This document shows, piece by piece, positions 57,869-64,000 of a stretch of 64,000 bases of DNA (positions are counted from its first letter, which is position 1; each line of letters begins with the position of its first letter). Origin of the DNA: Metaphire vulgaris (Eukaryota > Annelida > Clitellata > Crassiclitellata > Megascolecidae); contig CM030861.1 in NCBI GenBank assembly GCA_018105865.1, positions 8,726,584 through 8,790,583 of the forward strand, given 5' to 3'. The position numbers and the translations under genes were made by a program. The notes under the pieces were generated by a model, which was not told the DNA's origin, did no database searches, and was given only the letters and a program-made list of their open reading frames with translations.

Positions 57869-58135
57869 CAGGGGCGGAGCTAGGGTGTTCGGCGCCCGGG
57901 GACAAAGCATATACTGATGGCGCCCCCTCAACTTGACGAAAATCATAAAAAGTAAAAAAGGGGGCCGTTCTGTCCATTTTGGCGCCCCTTCATTCTTCAT
58001 TCAACTTCGCGAATACCCTGACAAGAAAAAAGGTCATCACCCGCAGCGGAACATCCTACCGTAAACCAATTTAGGCACCCCCACCTCGGCGCCCGGGGAC
58101 ACCTGTCCCCTGCACCCTCTAGATCCGCCTCCGTG
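57869..58135. mobile_element. hAT-type MITE, family CAGGGGCGGAGCTAG
   Basis: Ends CAGGGGCGGAGCTAGGG / CTAGATCCGCCTCCGTG; duplication TCATCACT / ACATCACT. Confidence 0.88.
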
Positions 58136-58628
58136 ACATCACTCCGCTGGAAGTTTTGCATATCTACGCAGTTACTGTAACAATAGTACTTCCATTGGTA
58201 AAAGTCATACAGAGCATCGATTTTATAACATTTTTGTCGTCTAAAAACAAGGAAACAAGGAACACCTGACCATAAGGCGGGGTCCATCTCGCCATCGACT
58301 TTATAGCCATTTCACTCGATGCTCGGCATAAGTCTCTTTTGTAACGTTCAGTAGAATCTATTCTGCGTGAATGTTGAGACCAAATTTTATTGTGCTCCTC
58401 ATTTATTACGGTCATACCGCGCACTCACAAAATGCCCGCGTTTTGGTGCGTTGACATAGGCCTACTATCGAAATTTTCAATTAGTCAAAGTCTCGATTCT
58501 TTCTGGTTTAATTTTTCAAGCATGTCGACACAAACCTATAAAGACAAGATGCTAGATGTAAAACCGTAGACGCAGCTGAAAATTCAAGGCATAGGAAATT
58601 GCTCTGGAACTTTGTTTTTGTTATAACG

Positions 58629-58953
58629 TAGTCTATACTCGGTTATAACGTACTGCAATGTACCGTTCCGTGTGGTACGCTACCGTATTGGATGATTGCT
58701 TTGGATATAACGTACCTTGGATATAGGCCTAACGTGCTAAATTTTACAGACCCACTAAGCAGGGGCGTAGCGACGGGTGGGGGTATATCGGTTTATATAC
58801 ACCCCCAAAATCAGCCTACCTTAAAGTTTTTAATGTGTTTTTAAGATTTTAAAAGTTTTTAAAGATTTATACCCCCGAATCACATTATACGCCCCTCCAA
58901 TCAAATTCCTGGCTACGCCCCTGCCACTAAGTACGTTATAACGAAGTTCTATA
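58629..58953. mobile_element. pogo/Tigger-like MITE with a nested hAT MITE
   Basis: 'ctatactcggttataacgta' at the left mirrors 'tacgttataacgaagttcta' at the right. The element at 58760-58923 is inserted near its right end. Confidence 0.8.
58760..58923. mobile_element. hAT-type MITE, family CAGGGGCGTAGC (nested)
   Basis: Ends CAGGGGCGTAGCGACGG / TGGCTACGCCCCTG; perfect 8-bp duplication CCACTAAG. Confidence 0.94.
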
Positions 58954-59031
58954 GTGTAGTTGCTTTGGCGCAGTGTGTTAGTTTGATGACTCGCGTCACG
59001 TGTTCTGTGACTTGTGTCCTCTGTATTTCAG

Positions 59032-59190
59032 GTCTCCAGGGCATTGAGTTGGGAAATCACCTGCTGAAGAGAGTTATCGGCAGTCTATCGCTGGAGTTTC
59101 CTCGCATCCACCAGTACTATAGTCTTTCTCCCATTCCCGGATTTCGGGACTGGTTGCTGTTGGAATTCAATCGCTACATTCACCTTCTCA
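59032..59190 (+). CDS. MLYCD: MLYCD exon 8 (catalytic Ser motif)
   Basis: Acceptor CTGTATTTCAG, donor CTCA|GTAAGA, 159 bp, phase 1-1. [18 protein letters not shown], then [15 protein letters not shown]. The SLSPIPGF block (residues about 426-433) carries the conserved serine that, with a C-terminal histidine, forms the decarboxylase active site in this family. Confidence 0.96.
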
Positions 59191-59359
59191 GTAAGAATCG
59201 TTCTCTCTTATAATTATACGAGTAGTTTCGTCTGGGTGGAGTAATCGGTTAAAATAATCGAATTGTTACGGTAAAAATCGTTAGAATGGTTATGGTTACG
59301 GTTAGAATCGTCATCGAGTTCTCTTTTATGCGAATAATTTTTTCGTCTGGATGGAGAAG

Positions 59360-59545
59360 ATATATTTTTACAACCCCCCCCCCCCTTAACACCCGCCAAC
59401 ACCCCCAATTTGAGACCGGCACCTACACGCCCCCAATCTCAGCTATGGGATGGCCTTTTATTTGCTTGACAGACTTTTTTTGGCAGGGGACCCCAGAATT
59501 TACAGACACCCCCCAAAAAAAATGATAATCCTAGAAATAACCCTG
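59360..59545. mobile_element. MITE-like element in MLYCD intron 8
   Basis: Shares 'atatttttacaacccccc', 'tttgagaccggcac' and 'ctagaaataaccctg' with 54554-54733 and 63360-63535; ends not exactly fixed. Confidence 0.65.
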
Positions 59546-59814
59546 ACGAAAGTTAATCGAATCGTTATGGTAAAAGTTAGCTTTAAAAAAACGGCACGCA
59601 TTTGCTCTAAAAATGTAGTGACGACGCGTGCTTACGTAGCATTTATTAGACGCACGTCGAAATGACGTAACGGTGACGTCACATCCTCTGTGTTGTCGTC
59701 GTCGTCGTCTTCTGACTATTCCGACGACTTGGCGTCGCTCTGATTTGACTTGCATTGGTTGCGCAATCGACTGATGGCACTAGGCATTACGATAGTGGCG
59801 TCACAGGAGTTTAC

Positions 59815-60231
59815 TGATTGATTGATTAATGAATTGGCTGATTGATTGATTGATCGATTGATCAATTGATTCAGCGATTGCTCGATTGATTGGTTTGCTG
59901 ATCGACTCACTAATCGTTCATTCGATCGACCGACTGACTGACTGATTGACTTATTAATTCATTTATCAATTTATTTATTGATGGATCTATTGATTTATTT
60001 ATTGATTGATCTCTTGATCTATTGATCTATTGATTTAATTATTGCTTGATCTATTGATTTATTGATTTATTGATTGATATATTGATTTATTGATTTAATT
60101 ATTGATTTTGATCTATTGATTTATTGATCAATTATTGATTGATTTATTGATCGATCTATTGATTTAATGACTGATTGATCTATTGATATATCGATTCATT
60201 GATCAATTGATTGATTGATTGATTTATTGAG
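59815..60231. repeat. (TTGA)n-type tetranucleotide array ending at the exon 9 acceptor
   Basis: Degenerate TTGATTGA/TTTATTGA units continue up to TTTATTGAG|GTATGG, so the splice acceptor of exon 9 is part of the array. Confidence 0.93.
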
Positions 60232-60465
60232 GTATGGGAGAGAATCCTGACCAGCAGCTGTTGACGAGTCATGAGCTGACTGAGATGTCAGCGCTGTTTC
60301 AGTCGACGGAGCATCGAGTGTTTACGATCATCCGCGATCTCCTGCTGAAGGACACGTGGGTGGAGAAGGCTCACGTGACCACGCTCCTCATGTACCCACT
60401 GATGCGTCTATGCGCCAGGTATCTCTACCTGGAAAAGAAGCGAGGATACGCCGTTAATGCCGTCG
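60232..60465 (+). CDS. MLYCD: MLYCD exon 9
   Basis: Acceptor ...TTATTGAG (no normal pyrimidine tract), donor GTCG|GTACGT, 234 bp, phase 1-1. MGENPDQQLLTSHELTEMSAL..., ALFQSTEHRVF, then MYPLMRLCARYLYLEKKRGYAVNAV, matching 'LQTPLMRLCAxYLYxEKxRGYALNPVA'. Confidence 0.95.
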
Positions 60466-60596
60466 GTACGTAGACTCGACAACTGCATGTATTACTCGGT
60501 GGCGAAGCCAGGGTTTCAAAATTGGGGGGGGCAATGGCCTAAACGGGTGAAATTGGTGTTATGCGACTAAAAATAGCATGATTTAAGGTGGCTTAG

Positions 60597-60706
60597 GTGG
60601 CCTTACTGTCTGTGTGAAAGCCACTAGGGGCACTAACGGGGCTTGAACCCGCTCCGTCAGCCTACCGCTCCAACACGTAACCCACTCTGCCATCTTCCGC
60701 CCCTAA
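60597..60706 (-). mobile_element. tRNA-derived SINE head in MLYCD intron 9
   Basis: The reverse complement has GGCAGAGTGGGTTACGTG (A-box region) and GGGTTCAAGCCCC (B box, about 60638-60650). Same family as 23532-23700. Confidence 0.82.
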
Positions 60707-60710
60707 TTGA

Positions 60711-61115
<405 letters not shown>

Positions 61116-61134
61116 GCCCTTTTTGTTTCTACAG

Positions 61135-61400
61135 CCAACTTTCATCTGCGAAACGGCGGCATATTGTGGCGGCTGAACTGGTTGGCGGACACCTCCTCCC
61201 GCGGCATTCTCGGCTCCTGCGGCATCATGGTCAACTACCGTTACTATCCGGACGACATCGACGGTAACAGCATCAGCTACGTCGAACGCCAGGTCATAGT
61301 CGCCGGAGAACAGATCCTCGACTTCATTCGCCAGCTGGCGCCACCGGCGGCGGCGACGGCGGGGGAAGTGGCGCACCTAGCGAACGAATCAAACTCGTGA
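61135..61400 (+). CDS. MLYCD: MLYCD exon 10 (catalytic His, C-terminus without SKL)
   Basis: Acceptor TTTCTACAG, stop TGA at 61398-61400. NFHLRNGGILWRLNWLADTS, SRGILGSCGIMVNYRYYPDDI, SYVERQVIVAGEQILDF. The histidine in NFHLRNG (residue about 530) is the catalytic His of the family. The protein ends ...AHLANESNS; vertebrate enzymes end in the peroxisomal signal SKL. An Ala/Pro-rich insert (APPAAATAGE) precedes the end. Confidence 0.96.
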
Positions 61401-61464
61401 TTGCCAGCTCTCACTTCCTGCATTCTCGATTAGGGGGGGGTGATGTTTTTTGCGGGCTGCTGAA

Positions 61465-61820
61465 CAGTGGCGGCTCCACATGGGGGGGGGTGCCAGGGTG
61501 CCCGTGCCCCCACTTTGAATGCCTGACCCCCTCAGTGGCACCCATGTTGAGACCCTATGCTTACTACTATATACCTGTCAGCAAATGGTTGGTGACCCCC
61601 ATGCTTAGAAGTTGTCATCCCAACGCCCCCACCCCCCCACTTGCCAATGCCAAATCCTGGAACCCGTGCTTTCCATTGAATACTTCCCCCAGTGGCCCCT
61701 GTTGGGACCCTATTCGTACTACTATATACCTGTCAACAAGTGGTTGGTGACCCCCATGCTTAGAAGTTGCCATCCCAACGCCCCCTCACCCCCATTTGTC
61801 AAATCCTGGAGCCGCCACCG
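61465..61820. mobile_element. hAT-type MITE with internal duplication, possibly in the MLYCD 3' UTR
   Basis: Ends CAGTGGCGGCTCCACATGG / GGAGCCGCCACCG. Two ~100-bp internal repeats share 'gttggtgacccccatgctta' (about 61588-61607 and 61743-61762). It starts 65 bp after the stop codon. Confidence 0.85.
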
Positions 61821-61997
61821 CTGCGAATGGGTTTTTGGAGCGAGGTGAATTAAACCGCGAGAAGATGGACGGAATGCGATGGAGGTGGAGGGGAGTTGGA
61901 AGGGGGTATTTGTTGAAAAAGGAGCTTCATCAAGGGTAACAAGAACCACACCGCGAAACTGGGGTAAAGATTCTGCACTCTGTGTGCTGGTGCATCG

Positions 61998-62190
61998 CAG
62001 TGGCGTAGCCAAGATTTCCGGAAGAGGGTTTTGAAAAAAAAATTCAATAGCCGCCAAGGGGGGTTTTCACCCAAAAAATTGCCAAAAATCGCCTCAAAAA
62101 ATAAAAATTGCATGGGAATACATTTTAAAAAATTTTTCCCGCCGTCCAAGGGGGGGGGTTTAACCCCAACCCCCCGTGGCTACGCCACTT
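61998..62190. mobile_element. hAT-type MITE, family CAGTGGCGTAGCC
   Basis: Ends CAGTGGCGTAGCCAAG / GTGGCTACGCCACTT; duplication GTGCATCG / TTGCATCG. Confidence 0.9.
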
Positions 62191-62252
62191 TTGCATCGAA
62201 TGCATTCAATCGATCAAAATCTGGAAAATACACCAGATCCCCCCCTCTACAC

Positions 62253-62683
62253 CAGAGCCGTAGCTAGAACATTTGGCACCCGGGGCAAGATAGACATTTT
62301 TCGCCCCCAACGGTTTAAAAACCGAAAAATTGGCAACGACCTCTTTTTTGCCTATCAGACTTTTCACGACGTTGGAGGGGTAAAGTGGCGCAAATAGTGG
62401 GCGGTGACCTTTTTTTGCTTGTCACTACTGGCAATAGGCCTACCTTAGACGGGCGTTTTACTTGTTACAACCATGGTTTCTGGTGGCGCCCCCGGTGTTT
62501 TATACAGGCCAGTTAGGAGGGGAGATTTCCTTCCCCCAACCGCAAAATTACCCCCCCCCCCAAAAAAAAATCAGCACTAAAAATTGTTTTTGCATTGAAC
62601 TGTGCCTCTTCCCCTCCAGCCAAGTCAATCCCCCCCCCAAGACCCAGGGCAGCTTGCCCCTGCCCCACCTAGCTACGGCTCTG
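62253..62683. mobile_element. hAT-like MITE, ends CAGAGCCGTAGCTAG
   Basis: Ends CAGAGCCGTAGCTAG / CTAGCTACGGCTCTG are perfect inverted repeats. Contains two 'tttttttgcttgtca'-type modules. The flanks do not show a clear duplication. Confidence 0.82.
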
Positions 62684-62959
62684 AACTGCATGCACATAAA
62701 GTCTGATCTACTGAGCTAGAAACAACAAAGTCTGAATAATAATAATAATGATTCCATATTTAGACAGACAGGCAGATTAGGTAAACGACAAATGTTATTG
62801 TTTTATCGAGCTGTGATGTATTTGCTGCAGGCATTTAGATTTTAGACTATTGTAGACGATTCTGCCGCCACGTTCAGGCTTGCCATTTTTGATCATATAG
62901 CTTTTTGGTGAACGTATAAGTCTACCATGGACTTTATCTTTTTATCGTTTTACATAATG

Positions 62960-63571
62960 CATTGGCGTAGCCACGGTGGTTCGACCCCCCCCCCCCCCAA
63001 CCGGACGACTGGGACCGATCGTAAGTGGCGTCATCGCATTGGGGCTCGGGAGTCAGTGCCTCCTTATTGAATGTCTGCCCCCCTTACCCCAAGGCCCGCC
63101 CTTTTGGGACCCTATACTTACTACTACATACCTAGCAACAGATAGTCGACCTGCCGTGCTTAGAAGTTGTCACCCCAACTGCACCCCACTTGCCAAATCC
63201 TGCGGAGCCGCCACTGCCGGTCATGGGATCTGTGAAAATCCTTTGGGTAGTTTTTTTGGGGGGAGGGGGGTGGTAGTATTATTCGATTGGAAGAGAATTC
63301 ACGAAAGCTGAAAGCGCTTGACAGGACGAGGATTTTGCTGAAAATGTCGATGTGCCCCCACCAGGGATATTTTTACGCCACTCCAGCACCCCCAATTTGA
63401 GACCGACAACCCCAACTACCCCCCATCTCAGCCATAATATGCCCTTTTTGCTTGTCAGACTATTTTTGCAGGGGACCCCATAATTATTTACTAACACCCC
63501 ACCCCCAATTGATAATCCAAGAAATAATCCTGGCCCCTCCTCGCAATTACGGAATTCTGGCTACGCCACTG
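62960..63571. mobile_element. Nested MITE cluster, outer ends CATTGGCGTAGCC / GGCTACGCCACTG
   Basis: The outer inverted ends enclose a fragment of the CAGTGGCGGCTC family (about 63005-63215, right end GGAGCCGCCACTG) and an element like 54554-54733 (63360-63535, CAGGGATATTTTTAC to AGAAATAATCCTGG). Confidence 0.65.
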
Positions 63572-64000
63572 ACACACAGGATCGAAAATTGAGTTCAGAT
63601 TAGGCAGACCCATAGAGGAGAATATCGAAGGTATTTTTATAGCGCCGTGGTTTTAGCGAAGTTTTTGCATTTTTATCCAGAGCCGAACAATAGCAAGAAA
63701 TCGTTCATGACCTAATCAGGGTAATCTTGTTAACTTTTGTTACGTTTTTGAAATCTACTTTCATACTCACTCACATTATGGCCTTGTTTTTTTAAATTTT
63801 GAATGTAAAGACAGCTAAAACACTTAATATGATGAAAATAGTATACATAACGCGTTACACGAAAACAGTATGCGTCGTCTATTATAATTATTGTTCACTT
63901 TTCTATTATATTCAACAATATTTGGTTTCGACTGTACTTGTAAATTTCTCAGATATACGAATCTGTATTCTAAGCAGAAATGATTCTCTGACTTTAGCGC
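63572..64000. other. AT-rich DNA to the window end, no gene seen
   Basis: No coding frame, SINE or inverted repeat recognised. Confidence 0.5.

Overview
This window looks like a contig from a repeat-rich invertebrate animal genome. The evidence is intron-split genes with GT-AG junctions, tRNA-derived SINEs, LINE fragments, dozens of short hAT-like MITEs with 8-bp target duplications, and very long microsatellites. The animal features (EXTL2-like GT64 enzymes, malonyl-CoA decarboxylase) and TE style fit a marine invertebrate, but I cannot name the phylum from sequence alone.

Left part (about 1-29,000, minus strand): a tandem cluster of three copies of a small three-exon gene for an exostosin-like (GT64, EXTL2-like) type II membrane glycosyltransferase. 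Copy 1 runs off the left edge (exons 2404-1816, 1170-1100, 76-1). Copy 2 (exons 15707-15219, 9363-9293, 9093-8665) has a one-base deletion in exon 1. Copy 3 (exons 24901-24412, 23788-23718, 21281-20859) is intact and encodes 327 residues. Introns and flanks were duplicated with the genes, so comparing copies shows 'empty' and 'occupied' sites for later insertions. These include a 4.45-kb hAT-ended insertion (9522-13972) carrying a decayed multi-copy zinc-finger-like gene, a LINE split by a MITE, a 5S rRNA-LINE junction, and many MITEs.

Middle (about 29,000-33,300): intergenic repeats, an inverted copy of part of the cluster, long ATGT/ACT/AAT arrays and a perfect 28-bp-arm hairpin.

Right part (about 33,360-61,400, plus strand): one gene for malonyl-CoA decarboxylase (MLYCD). 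Nine exons (49434-61400) are well supported by homology, phase and splice sites. A tenth, phase-compatible first exon (34145-34300) sits in a CpG-rich, promoter-like region behind a 15.1-kb first intron full of microsatellites and MITEs. The ten-exon model gives 614 residues. The catalytic Ser and His motifs are present, but the usual C-terminal peroxisomal signal (SKL) is not; the protein ends in SNS.

The end (61,401-64,000) holds nested MITEs and no further gene that I can see. The two genes are not functionally linked: one is a Golgi glycosyltransferase family, the other a malonyl-CoA metabolism enzyme. No autonomous transposase, CRISPR array or prokaryotic feature was found.
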